Shown piece by piece: positions 20,472 to 29,222 of a DNA stretch of 64,000 nucleotides. The notes under the pieces are model-generated. The model worked only from the letters and a program-made list of their open reading frames with translations, was not told where the DNA came from and searched no databases. The stretch is from an uncultured Clostridia bacterium (GTDB lineage Bacteria > Bacillota > Clostridia > UBA1381), in the NCBI GenBank assembly GCA_934501535.1, contig CAKSUM010000014.1:1-64000 (forward strand), written 5' to 3'. The translations under genes were made by a program, and so were the position numbers. How positions within the stretch are numbered: the stretch's first letter is position 1; every line of letters begins with the position of its first letter.

Positions 20472-20801
20472 ATGGAAAAAAGACTAATCGGAAACCAAAT
20501 CAGAAGATTCAGAAGAGAAAAGGGGTTCACTCAGACACAATTGGCGGAGCTTGCACACATATCGGAAAAGACACTCTCAGATATAGAAAATGACAAGATA
20601 AATCCGCGGTATAAAAGTATAATCAGTATTTCAAGAGCATTGGAAGTGCCGATAGGTGTTTTATCGACGGAAATTGAGACCTGCGGCAAAGGCGAGTTTA
20701 TTGATTATCTTTCAGACTATGTAGATGATTTAAAGGATGAAGAGTTACAGTATTTGCTCAAGGTTATTCAACTTTACAAAACAGAAAAAGGTATTAGGTA
20801 A
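20472..20801 (+). CDS. XRE-family helix-turn-helix regulator
   Basis: A 109-residue protein. The start at 20472 is fixed by AGGAGG eight bases upstream; an in-frame ATG at 20454 overlaps the ribosome site. Residues ~5-60 form a classic HTH_3 domain (IRRFRREKGFTQTQLAELAH, ISEKTLSDIENDKINPRYKS). The C-terminal ~45 residues are an acidic helical tail (DYVDDLKDEELQYLLKVIQ) probably used for dimerisation. It lies upstream of a recombinase module in the same orientation and is preceded by a strong terminator, so it is likely an element-borne regulator. I cannot tell whether it is a repressor of the recombinase or a host gene. Confidence 0.85.
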   Translation: MEKRLIGNQIRRFRREKGFTQTQLAELAHISEKTLSDIENDKINPRYKSIISISRALEVPIGVLSTEIETCGKGEFIDYLSDYVDDLKDEELQYLLKVIQLYKTEKGIR

Positions 20802-21234
20802 TACATAATCTGTTTTTGCAGGCCTCACCTGCAATCAGATGTAAAAATGAAAGCCGGGGAGGTCTGCAATCCCCCTGTGTATCATTTTAATAAAGCGTAT
20901 TGCGGGCAGTATGTTTTCTTAAAATGATAATTCATTTTATGCACCTTGACAATTTAACTTTTCTTTTAATGTACGGCATATGAGGGCGAATGCCAGAAAG
21001 CACATCGGCGGATACGCGAAAATCTCATCTGAGGGAGCGATAAATATTCGGCTGAAAGCTGTCCTTGCGGCGGGGCGGTATGCGATGACACATATGTGGG
21101 TACAATCCGCAAAAGTTCCGGCGGAGGTTTTGCCGAAAACCGAAAAGAAATGAATAGGAAAGATGGATATGTACACGACTGGCTGTTGTGTAATTTACCC
21201 ATAAATTTATTATAGTAGAGAGGGTATATATAAT
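20802..21234. other. Intergenic stretch with several inverted repeats, no convincing gene
   Basis: TGCAGG/CCTGCA around CCTCA at 20817-20833, a GGGGA...TCCCC hairpin near 20857-20875, and a 10-bp inverted repeat ATCATTTTAA (20881-20890) / TTAAAATGAT (20919-20928) follow the XRE gene. A 57-codon ORF (20980-21153, starting MRANARKHIGGYAKISSEG) has no ribosome site and its start only faintly recalls a serine recombinase N-terminus. The stretch may be a recombination or regulatory region of the element. Confidence 0.4.
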
Positions 21235-21399
21235 ATGAAGGAATTTATCATAAAGGATGAGTACGGAAGTACGGTAATTATTAAATTCAGCGATACCCCG
21301 AATAAAAAAGTTGAGGACAATATTCTCGAAATGTTGGTCAGGACATACGAGGACCGGCTTGATGTGTCCTCGAAGCTTGACGGTGCGGAAAAGGGGTGA
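21235..21399 (+). CDS. Small ORF upstream of the serine recombinase
   Basis: A 54-residue acidic protein, starting MKEFIIKDEYGSTVIIKFSD and ending SSKLDGAEKG, preceded by GAGAGGG. It stops 4 bp before the recombinase start, so the two are co-transcribed. It has a beta-beta-alpha look without a recognisable motif. Small proteins beside large serine recombinases sometimes act as recombination directionality factors, but that role is only inferred from position. Confidence 0.6.
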   Translation: MKEFIIKDEYGSTVIIKFSDTPNKKVEDNILEMLVRTYEDRLDVSSKLDGAEKG

Positions 21400-21403
21400 T
21401 ATA

Positions 21404-23041
21404 ATGAATGTCGTACAGACAGATATATCTTTTCCGACGACCGGCAAAAGGTGTTTTGATATGGAAGGGGTATCTGTAAAGAGGGCAAATTGTTTGTATC
21501 GTGTATCTACCAAAAAGCAGGTCGATAACCAAAAGGACGATATTCCGATGCAGAAAAAGGAATGTCACGAATTTGCTGAGAAGAACGGCTGGGTCATAGT
21601 CAATGAATATTACGAAAAGGGCATATCCGGCTACAAGGTGTCGGCAAACTGCCGAGATGCAGTGCAGGATTTAAAGGATGCCGCATTAAACGGTGAATTT
21701 GACGTGCTTTTGGTGTATATGTTTGACAGACTCGGAAGAATTGACAGCGAAACGCCGTTCATTGTTGAATGGTTCGCAGAGCAGGGTATCGAAGTCTGGA
21801 GTACACAGGAGGGTCAGCAGCGGTTTGAAAATCAGACCGACAAGCTGATAAACTATATGCGGTTCTGGCAGGCAAACGGCGAAAGCGTGAAAACCTCAAT
21901 TCGTGTAAAAACCGTAATGAAACAGCTTACCGAAGAAGGCATATACCACGGCGGCGTTACTCCGTTCGGCTATCGGACTGTTGACACCGGCAGAAAAAAC
22001 AAGAAGGGTCACCCCGTACATGACATAGAAATCGACCCGAAAGAAAGTATGTATGTCAAAATGATATTCGACAAGACCGTAAATGACGGCTACGGCTCGT
22101 ACAGAATGGCGGAGTATCTCAACCAACTTGGAATTAAAACGCACAACGGCAGCAGATTTCAGTGTAATACGATTAATCGCATACTGAACAACCGAATGTA
22201 CTGCGGATATTTTACTTCCAAGGATACAGTGTCGCCTAAAATAGAGAAATTAGTCATAGTCGATGAAAATATTTTTGAGCTTGCTCAGAAAATATTAAAA
22301 CAGCGGTCGAATAAAAATGAGCAAAAGCAGAGTATTGCAAGGACAACTAAGGGACAGACATTACTTTCGGGAAATATCTATTGCGGTCACTGCGGCAGCC
22401 ATTTAATAGCAAGCGGATATACCGATAAGCATATCCGCAAGGACGGCACCGAGATGTGCAAAAGCGGCACGCGGTATGTGTGCTATCACCGTACAAGACG
22501 ATTGAATGATTGCGACGGGCAATCGGTGTATCTTTCGGAACGCATAGACGCAGCCGTTGAAAAAGCCGTGCTGGATTATCTTGAAAAGGTGAAGGATAAT
22601 CCGCGCGACCGTGCACTTGATATACGGTACAAAAATGAAATCAAGCAACGAAAACAGATAGAAAGAGAGCTGGTAAAAAAGAAGGACGAACTGGATAAGC
22701 AGCTGAATGAATTGTCATTGGAAATAGGGCGGACCCTTGTCGGGAAAGGACGGTTTTCAGCAGATGTGTTGTCGGCATCTATTGAATCAACCAAAGCCGA
22801 AATTTTAGATGCGGAGCAGGAACTGAGGAAGTGTCAGCACGAAATAGAGGAGAAAAAGGGCGTGTTTGATAAACTGGATTTTTATTACGACCAGTTTGTC
22901 AGCTGGGCTGATGAATATATGAATGCTGATAAGGAACGCAAGAAAATGATAATATGTCAGCTTATCGACGAAATTAAGGTTAGCAGAGGATATGTAATTG
23001 AGATAAAGTTTAATATCTGCTATGAACAATTCTTTGCGTAA
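21404..23041 (+). CDS. Large serine recombinase (site-specific integrase)
   Basis: A 545-residue protein. The start at 21404 is chosen because AAAGGGGTGATATA precedes it; longer in-frame versions overlap the small upstream ORF. Residues ~28-170 are a resolvase catalytic domain with Ser35 in LYRVSTKKQ and the DVLLVYMFDRLGR helix. A recombinase domain follows (GVTPFGYRTVD ... YLNQLGIKTHNGSRF), then a zinc-ribbon segment (CGHCGSHL) and a long coiled coil (about 430-510, RELVKKKDELDKQLNELSLE). These enzymes integrate and excise phages or conjugative elements without host factors. It ends 66 bp from a tRNA-Asn 3' fragment, the layout expected for an integrase at one end of its element. Confidence 0.93.
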   Translation: MNVVQTDISFPTTGKRCFDMEGVSVKRANCLYRVSTKKQVDNQKDDIPMQKKECHEFAEKNGWVIVNEYYEKGISGYKVSANCRDAVQDLKDAALNGEFDVLLVYMFDRLGRIDSETPFIVEWFAEQGIEVWSTQEGQQRFENQTDKLINYMRFWQANGESVKTSIRVKTVMKQLTEEGIYHGGVTPFGYRTVDTGRKNKKGHPVHDIEIDPKESMYVKMIFDKTVNDGYGSYRMAEYLNQLGIKTHNGSRFQCNTINRILNNRMYCGYFTSKDTVSPKIEKLVIVDENIFELAQKILKQRSNKNEQKQSIARTTKGQTLLSGNIYCGHCGSHLIASGYTDKHIRKDGTEMCKSGTRYVCYHRTRRLNDCDGQSVYLSERIDAAVEKAVLDYLEKVKDNPRDRALDIRYKNEIKQRKQIERELVKKKDELDKQLNELSLEIGRTLVGKGRFSADVLSASIESTKAEILDAEQELRKCQHEIEEKKGVFDKLDFYYDQFVSWADEYMNADKERKKMIICQLIDEIKVSRGYVIEIKFNICYEQFFA

Positions 23042-23106
23042 GAGCAGAGAAGTGTCAGACAATGCAAAAGGTTATTTATTGGTTTCCGGTTGCATTGTTG
23101 ACGTAT

Positions 23107-23165
23107 GGCAGAGCACGCGGCTGTTAACCGCGTTGTCGTCCGTTCGAGCCGGACATCAGGAGCCA
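23107..23165 (+). other. tRNA-Asn(GTT) 3' fragment, probable attachment site
   Basis: The segment forms a perfect anticodon arm CGCGG-CTGTTAA-CCGCG with anticodon GTT, a T arm GTCCG-TTCGAGC-CGGAC, an acceptor 3' strand ATCAGGA, discriminator G and CCA. The D-stem 3' half GAGC is present, but upstream there is no GCTC partner and no TCCTGAT acceptor strand. So only the 3' ~59 nt exist, as left when an element integrates into a tRNA gene. The intact tRNA would then lie to the left, outside this window. Confidence 0.75.
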
Positions 23166-23202
23166 AAAATCGACAAGTACAATTAGTGCTTGTCGATTTT
23201 TT
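23165..23202 (+). terminator. Terminator after the recombinase/tRNA fragment
   Basis: AAAATCGACAAGTAC pairs with GTGCTTGTCGATTTT, ending in a T6 run. Confidence 0.85.
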
Positions 23203-23575
23203 ACGGTTCTTTGTCAATAGTTGTGGTGAATAAAATCCGCAAAGGAATAGACAATCGAATAATGATAATTATCGGGCCTTGTAATGCAAGGTCATTCTTG
23301 TGATATGAAGGCTCTCACCTATGCCTGCGAGTCTCGGCGAGGGGACGCTGGCAGGTTGAACAGTAGTCCATACAGTTTCTGACTTCTGTTGGGCAGAATA
23401 TTAAACTGGGGTGCCGATGATGTACTGATATGTTTTGAGGTTCCATAACATTGAAAGGATAAAATTTTATATTTGTAATACAAAGCACATGTAATTATGT
23501 TGGATTAGCAAATATTTTGCATGCTGAAAGTGAAAGTTTGCTTTTTAAAGACGAGTTTGGAGTCCTTTCTTTTGG
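23203..23575. other. Non-coding stretch with GC-rich hairpins
   Basis: No credible ORF. CCTTG-TAATG-CAAGG (23278-23292) and a larger CCTGC...GCAGG stem (about 23322-23357) with internal pairing stand out from AT-rich flanks and could be part of a structured RNA. No known RNA family is recognised. Confidence 0.3.
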
Positions 23576-23893
23576 TTGATATGCATATTTTACAACCCAT
23601 TGATAATAATGAAAAACTTCCCTTTAATATTGACATATGCATTGCTTTATGGTATTATATATATCATTCACTTTTTACAGGTAATTATTCTTGTGTTTCG
23701 ATGCAGGAGCACTTTTTGTTTTGGGAATTATTTTATATGTAATGTCAAAGAAGCTGTCAGCTCTCACATTTTGTCTTGGATAATTAGTTTTAGCAGTCAT
23801 GCTGAAATCATCTCTCCCGATACGGTTATCAAGCAATTATACAGTTTATTGAAAGAAACAAGTAAGTTTACGAAGGAGCGAAAAAAAGAATGA
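23576..23893 (+). pseudogene. Possible remnant of a WYL-type regulator
   Basis: A frame of 105 codons overlaps the start of the following lipoprotein gene by 4 bp. The first ~55 residues are hydrophobic and low in complexity. The end, LSWIISFSSHAEIISPDTVI and KQLYSLLKETSKF, resembles the C-terminus of WYL-domain regulators (usually W-L-x-S-F-G-x-x-A-x-V-x-x-P). There is no ribosome site, and a good promoter (23630-23658) lies inside it, so it is more likely debris than a gene. Confidence 0.3.
23630..23658 (+). promoter_or_regulatory. Promoter of the MORN lipoprotein gene
   Basis: TTGACA (23630-23635), a 17-bp spacer and TATTAT (23653-23658), leaving a leader of about 220 nt before the start codon. 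Confidence 0.7.
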
Positions 23894-24885
23894 AAAAGTT
23901 ATTATCACTAACATTGGCAATTTGTCTTACATTATCATTGGCGGGATGTGCGAAGAAAATGACTCTTACATTGTCTTACGGTGACAGAACCGGCACATAT
24001 ACCGGTGATTTGAACGAAGACGGTTTGCCAAACGGACAGGGTAAGTTTACCTCAAAAAATGCAGAAGGCGAAAAGTGGACTTATGAAGGTGAATTCAAGA
24101 ACGGTCACTTTGACGGTGAAGGGAAAACAACTTGGAAAAGCGGTTCAATGGAAATAGGAACATATAAAGATGATGTTATCGTACCAATGAAAGGTGATGA
24201 AATTAAAACATTATATACAAATCCTGAACAGTTTAAAAGTCACTGTGTTGAAATTACCGGTAAGGTATTTACCGCACCAGAATATTATAATGATGGTGTG
24301 GCTGTGCAAATGTATGGAGATATTGAGAAAAGTGAAAACAACACAATAGTTTACATAGTCGATAAGAATTTCAAGGTGAACCAAGATGATTACTTGCATA
24401 TTGTAGGTCTTGTAGGTGATGAGTTTGAAGGCGAAAATGCTTTTGGAGGGAAAGTATCCGCACCTACAATTACCGCAAAAGAATACAAAGTGATAGATTA
24501 TAAAGATGCACTTGCACCAACAGTAAAAACTATTGTTGTTAATCAAACCCAAACACAACTTGGCTATTCTGTAACAGTACAAAAAATTGAGTATGCCGAA
24601 AAGGAAACGAGAGCATACATAAAAGTTGATAATCAAGGTACCGATAAATTCTCGGTATATAGTTTTAACAGCAAGATAACTCAGAATGGCAGACAGTATG
24701 AGGAACAAGATAATTGGGATGCAAAATATCCGGAAATACAAACGGAACTGCTTGTCGGAAATTCAAGTGAAGGTGTTATTGTTTTTCCTGCACTTTCGGA
24801 GGGGGCTTTCACATTGATTATTGAAGGTAGCTCTGATAATTGGGAAGAAAAATTAAATCCATACACATTTAATATTGAGGGATAG
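23890..24885 (+). CDS. MORN-repeat lipoprotein with an OB-fold-like domain
   Basis: A 331-residue protein behind GAAGGAGCG. A lipobox LSLAGC puts the acylated cysteine at residue 20, so it is anchored on the outer face of the membrane. Residues ~30-100 hold MORN-type repeats (GTYTGDLNEDGLPNGQGKFT, YEGEFKNGHFDGEGKTTW). Residues ~105-205 resemble a tRNA_anti-like OB fold (VEITGKVFTAPEYYNDGVAV ... DYLHIVGLVGDEF). The C-terminal ~120 residues look like a DUF4352/DUF5067-type immunoglobulin-like domain (KVDNQGTDKFSVYSFNSKI). This three-part layout is common in Firmicutes lipoproteins of unknown function. It stands alone between gene remnants, just outside the recombinase module. Confidence 0.8.
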   Translation: MKKLLSLTLAICLTLSLAGCAKKMTLTLSYGDRTGTYTGDLNEDGLPNGQGKFTSKNAEGEKWTYEGEFKNGHFDGEGKTTWKSGSMEIGTYKDDVIVPMKGDEIKTLYTNPEQFKSHCVEITGKVFTAPEYYNDGVAVQMYGDIEKSENNTIVYIVDKNFKVNQDDYLHIVGLVGDEFEGENAFGGKVSAPTITAKEYKVIDYKDALAPTVKTIVVNQTQTQLGYSVTVQKIEYAEKETRAYIKVDNQGTDKFSVYSFNSKITQNGRQYEEQDNWDAKYPEIQTELLVGNSSEGVIVFPALSEGAFTLIIEGSSDNWEEKLNPYTFNIEG

Positions 24886-24929
24886 TAGAATTATAAAGGC
24901 GCAAGAAATGTTTAAAGAGAAGTGCATAA

Positions 24930-25091
24930 AAAGATAATCCTGCAATTGTAACCAATGAGGTCGATATTAATGCTGTTAAAAATAAGGACGGCGAATGGAA
25001 GGTAGAAACCGATAATACATTTATAAATGCATTGCTCGGCGGACTTTTGGATGCTGCTGAGGAATTAGGAAATGCATTAAATAATGATTAA
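24930..25091 (+). pseudogene. C-terminal remnant of another lipoprotein
   Basis: The frame DNPAIVTNEVDINAVKNKDG-EWKVETDNTFINALLGGLLD and on to a TAA at 25089-25091 matches the last strand and helix of DUF5105/DUF4878-type (NTF2-like) lipoproteins. No start or signal peptide is present; the upstream part is replaced by the end of the MORN lipoprotein region. Confidence 0.55.
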
Positions 25092-25244
25092 GTAACTTGC
25101 AACATTCACTCTATAGTTTAATTATTTTGCGTATCTGGCACAAGCGTCCGAAGATAGATTATAAATTATCAGAGCACTCTTGACACGGATATTTGAAAAA
25201 TGCACAATGCGGTGAATTGTATCAAAACTATTCACCTTTGCCAC

Positions 25245-25281
25245 ATCGGAGCAAGCGATAAAAGCTTGCTCCGATTTTTTT
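25245..25281 (+). terminator. Rho-independent terminator
   Basis: ATCGGAGCAAGC pairs with GCTTGCTCCGAT, followed by T6; 12-bp perfect stem. It follows the lipoprotein and its remnant neighbour. Confidence 0.9.
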
Positions 25282-25440
25282 GAAAAAAGGGATTATTCAC
25301 TAAAATATGTCGATTTTCACCTGAAACTTGTCAAGAATTTCGGACAGACAGAAGAGTGAAAAATTGATTCGAGACAGAATAATTGATGCCGGAATGAAGT
25401 CTTTCCAAACCTCTCTGTCAAAAAAATTTTTAGCACGATT

Positions 25441-26781
25441 TTACTGTTTTAACACAATAACTTGATTTGATTTTATTGTGAAGTTTTCCGAATTAAGCTC
25501 TGCTTTTGTATATGCATTTTCGTTGTCAATCACATAAACTTTCATATTCGGCGCATTGGTGGAAATGTTAATCTCTTTTTCGGAAATATTTACAATCATC
25601 GCCATATTTGCGCTTCCGTCCGACGTGGCAATGGCATAAAGACCGTCTATCTGCTCAAAATCCGCTTTGACTTGGTTTTTTAGCTTTATCATTTCCCCGA
25701 AAGCAACAAATGCGTAGTATGTATTGAATGGCTGAGCAGTATATGCGTTAAAGAGTCCTCCAAACCAGCCGCTTCTCATTCTTGCGTCATAATAGCATAG
25801 AATTGTTGTTTTTTTGTTCTGCATTGCGCACATCATCGCAGCGGCATTTGCAACCGCTTCGGAACTTTTTAGTTTATCTTCGTAGCCGAAAGTCGGGTTC
25901 CATTCATTAAGCATCGTTTCAATATCGCCGTATCCGTATTCTGTCAAAATTTTATCGGTATAATCGGCAATATACTCTGCATCGGAAACACTGCAATATG
26001 AATGCCATGAGAAAAAATCAAGCGGCGCATTCTCCTTTTTTACATACTCCAAAAATCCGTGGAAAAAATCAATATGATATACATGACTTATATCCTGCGT
26101 CCAGTTATCTGTCCTTTTGTCAACATTCATACCATATTTTTCGGGGTCTGCGAAAATTCCGTAAAAGCCGCAGGAACCATAACCGCCGACTTTGATTTTT
26201 TCACCGAAACAATTCTTCAAATGCTTTGCGGCAACAGCATACAGACTGTAAAATTCTTCGGGCGTGCCTTTCCACATTTGATTTTTTTCGGGATTTGGTT
26301 CAAAATCCGGTTCATTCCAAATCTCCCAGTAGGTTATATCATAATGAAAACCGTCTGCCCAGCCTTCGCGGTAATGGCGGATAATATGTTCACAAATTCT
26401 TGCCCATTTTCCGTAATCCTTCGGCGGATATATGTTGTATGCCCTGATGTGCTGGTAGTTTTCTATACTGACGCCCAATCGGAAAATCGGCTCGCAGTCT
26501 GCGTCGAAAAGCTCTTTTATCAGAATGTCCGTAAAGGCAAAATCATACGCTTGAGGGTCGGTTTCATCAGCGTCAAAATTGCGGAATATATTAGGAATAT
26601 CAACAAAGATGTTTCCGCCGAAAAGTCCTCCCGTGTCATGAAGCCGCGAATAGCGCATATTTGCCTCTGTGAGGTAGTGAAAGTGCTCATCCGAGATGCC
26701 GGAAAGAGGCGGCTGACCTACGCTGTTCATTTCTTTGATTTCTTTGATTTTTTCACCAAAATTAAAATTTATCCGCGTCAT
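25441..26781 (-). CDS. GH39-like clan A glycoside hydrolase
   Basis: A 446-residue protein without a signal peptide. The start at 26781 is supported by AAAGGAGC eight to nine bases upstream; longer in-frame versions reach into the promoter. It is a TIM-barrel with the clan GH-A pair: acid/base Glu157 in TYWEIWNEPDF and nucleophile Glu293 in TMLNEWNP. The spacing and the segment FFSWHSYC fit GH39 (beta-xylosidase / alpha-iduronidase type), followed by a short C-terminal beta domain (VKVYVIDNENAYTKAELN). Substrate is not evident from sequence. It is transcribed divergently from a DUF6259-like gene across a 290-bp region with a perfect consensus promoter for each direction. Confidence 0.75.
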   Translation of the reverse strand: MTRINFNFGEKIKEIKEMNSVGQPPLSGISDEHFHYLTEANMRYSRLHDTGGLFGGNIFVDIPNIFRNFDADETDPQAYDFAFTDILIKELFDADCEPIFRLGVSIENYQHIRAYNIYPPKDYGKWARICEHIIRHYREGWADGFHYDITYWEIWNEPDFEPNPEKNQMWKGTPEEFYSLYAVAAKHLKNCFGEKIKVGGYGSCGFYGIFADPEKYGMNVDKRTDNWTQDISHVYHIDFFHGFLEYVKKENAPLDFFSWHSYCSVSDAEYIADYTDKILTEYGYGDIETMLNEWNPTFGYEDKLKSSEAVANAAAMMCAMQNKKTTILCYYDARMRSGWFGGLFNAYTAQPFNTYYAFVAFGEMIKLKNQVKADFEQIDGLYAIATSDGSANMAMIVNISEKEINISTNAPNMKVYVIDNENAYTKAELNSENFTIKSNQVIVLKQ

Positions 26782-26818
26782 TATCCATTTGCTCCTTTGC
26801 GTAAAAAAATTTTGGTTT

Positions 26819-26847
26819 ATTATATCATGTGAAATTAAATATGTCAA
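26819..26847 (-). promoter_or_regulatory. Consensus promoter of the GH39-like gene
   Basis: Reverse strand TTGACA (26842-26847), 17 bp, TATAAT (26819-26824): a perfect sigma-A-type match. Confidence 0.9.
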
Positions 26848-26968
26848 TCATAAATTTTCAGATTAAAAAAATTTATGTTTATGTTTAACACGGTTTGTTT
26901 TGTAAGAATATTGCGGTTTTATGTCTGTTTTTATGTAAAATATTTCCTTGACGCCCGCAAAAAAATTG

Positions 26969-26997
26969 TTGACTTAAAATTTTTTTTGTGGTAAAAT
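26969..26997 (+). promoter_or_regulatory. Promoter of the DUF6259-like gene
   Basis: TTGACT (26969-26974), 17 bp, TAAAAT (26992-26997), 73 bp before the start codon. Confidence 0.8.
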
Positions 26998-27070
26998 CGT
27001 ACTCATAAAATTTTGCGGTATTGCCGCAGCAGAAATTTTTAATAAAAAATTATAAGGAGCAAGATTGATT

Positions 27071-29203
27071 ATGACGGAGTTTTGGGGAGAAGATTACAAG
27101 CTGGTGCTTGATGAAAAAAGGGGTTGTATCGTGTCTTTAATTCAGGGAGAAAAAGAGTACATAAAGCACGAAACGCCGCTTTTTACCGTGAGGATGATGA
27201 ATAAAACGGGAGATTATGAGGAGGTATCTGCTTTTGACATGTCTTTTGACAAAAAGATATGCGAAAGCGGAGGATGCACTTTTGTTTACGGTTCGGAAAA
27301 AGTTATTGTGTCGGTAAAAATAAAAAACGATACCGGTATAAATCTGCAGTTTTTTGTTAAAAATCTTACCTGCTGTGCAATAGAGAGCGTCGATACGTCT
27401 GTAATTGTTCCGCGCGATCTTGTGAAAAACGGAGGAAATGCAAAAATTATGTGGGGGTTTAACGAGGGAACCCTGATTGAGGATGCGGCGCAAAAAGAAA
27501 AAACATACGGAAATATCAAACTCGAATATCCCGGTCAGGGACTTATGAGCATATTTCCTGCGATTGTGGAAACACAGTTCATGGCATATTTTGACGGGGT
27601 GCACGGTCTTTACCTGGGAACCCATGACCGGCACGGAAACATGAAAGGAATAGATTTTTTTGACCGGGGAAACGGAATTGAACTATGGTTCAGACTGTAT
27701 TCCGGCACCCGGGACGGGGAAGATTTTGACATGGGTTATCCGTTTGTTATGCAAATGTTTACAGGCGACTGGTACAATGCCGCTGAAATTTACCGCATAT
27801 GGTTTAACGCGAACAAGTCTCCGGAATTCAAAGAAATCGATGAGAATGAAAATATCCCCGACTGGTACAGGGAGTCGCCTATAGTTGTGACATATCCGGT
27901 ACGGGGTGAACATGATACGGACGAAATGAAACCGAACAGCATGTTCCCGTACATTAACGCCATGAAAGTAATTGACGAAATTGCAGACAAAACGGAGTCA
28001 AAGATAATGGCGCTGCTGATGCACTGGGAGGGAACGGCTCCGTGGGCGCCGCCTTACGTATGGCCGCCTTACGGAGGAGAGACCGAGCTTAAAAAGTTTA
28101 TCGGCGCTCTGCATAAAAAAGGTCATGTTATCGGGCTTTATTGCAGCGGTCTGGGATATACAATTCAAAGCAACCTTGACGATTACAACTGCGAGAAGCA
28201 ATATCTTGAGCAAGACCTGGAAAAAGAAATGTGTGCGTCTCCGAAGGGGATTGTAGAAAAAAGCAAAATTTGCCCCGACCAGAGAAGCGGCTATGATATG
28301 TGCCCGGCAAGAGAATTCACTGAAAACGTAATTGCAAAAGAGGCAAAAAGCATGGCGGACTGCGGTGTTGACTATGTGCAGATACTTGATCAAAACCACG
28401 GCGGAACGGCATATTTTTGCTACAGCAGAGAACACGGACATCCGCCGGTTCCGGGAAAATGGCAGGTAGACGCAGTTTGCGATATACTGAAAAAAATAAA
28501 TTCATGCACGGATAAAAAGATACTCTACGGCTGCGAGTCGGCGGCGGCAGAAACGTATATTCCGTATTTGCTGTTCAGCGATAACAGGTTCAATATCGTT
28601 TATGCAATAGGCAAACCTATTCCCGTTTACGCATACGTGTATCACAGGTATGTCAACAACTTTATGGGCAATCAGGTTTACGTCAACAATTGGTTTGACT
28701 ACACCCGAAATCCGGAAAATATATACATGCGCATGGCAAATTCAATATGTGCCGGCGACATGCTTACCGTAGTGCTCAATCACGAGGGCAGAGTGATATG
28801 GAATTGGGGTAAACAGCAGGTTGATTTTCTTCCCGATCAGGACAAAGTGCTGGAGTTTGCGAGAATTGCCAATAAATTCCGGACAAAACTTGCCGCAAAA
28901 TATCTGTGCACGGGTGATATGATGAAGCCGCTGAAAATTCAGTGCGGCACATATGATGTCCGTGAAAGGCACGGCTATATAAATACATTTGACCTCGTTA
29001 TGACAAGCAGATGGCGCGCAAAGGACGGAACCTGGGCGCAGATTTTTGTTAATTACAATGACTTTGAAACCGACTTTACGGTTGAGCTTGTGGAACAATG
29101 CATTTACGTAACCGAGAAAGAAAAACATGAGTGCAAAACAGGCATTATTACGAAAACAATAGCGCCGCGTTCTGTCACAATGATAACAAACGATATTAAT
29201 TAA
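27071..29203 (+). CDS. DUF6259-like putative glycoside hydrolase
   Basis: A 710-residue cytoplasmic protein. AAGGAG lies 11 bp from ATG 27071 and 5 bp from an in-frame TTG at 27065; I prefer the ATG. The N-terminal ~260 residues are a beta sandwich (GIELWFRLYSGTRDGEDFDM). A barrel-like region follows with ALLMHWEGTAPWAPPYVWPP, GHVIGLYCSGLGYT and ADCGVDYVQILDQNHGGTAY, where Asp in LDQN is a candidate catalytic residue. A beta domain closes the protein (WAQIFVNYNDFETDFTVEL). This order matches proteins annotated as DUF6259, distant relatives of GH101/GH36-like barrels, but no biochemistry supports a substrate. It shares an intergenic region with the divergent GH39-like gene, so the two probably serve one pathway. 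Confidence 0.65.
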   Translation: MTEFWGEDYKLVLDEKRGCIVSLIQGEKEYIKHETPLFTVRMMNKTGDYEEVSAFDMSFDKKICESGGCTFVYGSEKVIVSVKIKNDTGINLQFFVKNLTCCAIESVDTSVIVPRDLVKNGGNAKIMWGFNEGTLIEDAAQKEKTYGNIKLEYPGQGLMSIFPAIVETQFMAYFDGVHGLYLGTHDRHGNMKGIDFFDRGNGIELWFRLYSGTRDGEDFDMGYPFVMQMFTGDWYNAAEIYRIWFNANKSPEFKEIDENENIPDWYRESPIVVTYPVRGEHDTDEMKPNSMFPYINAMKVIDEIADKTESKIMALLMHWEGTAPWAPPYVWPPYGGETELKKFIGALHKKGHVIGLYCSGLGYTIQSNLDDYNCEKQYLEQDLEKEMCASPKGIVEKSKICPDQRSGYDMCPAREFTENVIAKEAKSMADCGVDYVQILDQNHGGTAYFCYSREHGHPPVPGKWQVDAVCDILKKINSCTDKKILYGCESAAAETYIPYLLFSDNRFNIVYAIGKPIPVYAYVYHRYVNNFMGNQVYVNNWFDYTRNPENIYMRMANSICAGDMLTVVLNHEGRVIWNWGKQQVDFLPDQDKVLEFARIANKFRTKLAAKYLCTGDMMKPLKIQCGTYDVRERHGYINTFDLVMTSRWRAKDGTWAQIFVNYNDFETDFTVELVEQCIYVTEKEKHECKTGIITKTIAPRSVTMITNDIN

Positions 29204-29222
29204 AATCGGCTTAATGTTTGAA

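Noticed and set aside
20805..20815. Third copy of the switch recombination site
   Set aside because: Only ACATAATCTGT (part of one arm plus core) matches; the second arm is missing, so it is likely chance.
23080..23165. A complete tRNA-Asn gene
   Set aside because: The 3' half folds well, but the 5' acceptor strand (TCCTGAT) and D-stem GCTC are absent; the nearest candidate TCCGGTT pairs at only five of seven positions.
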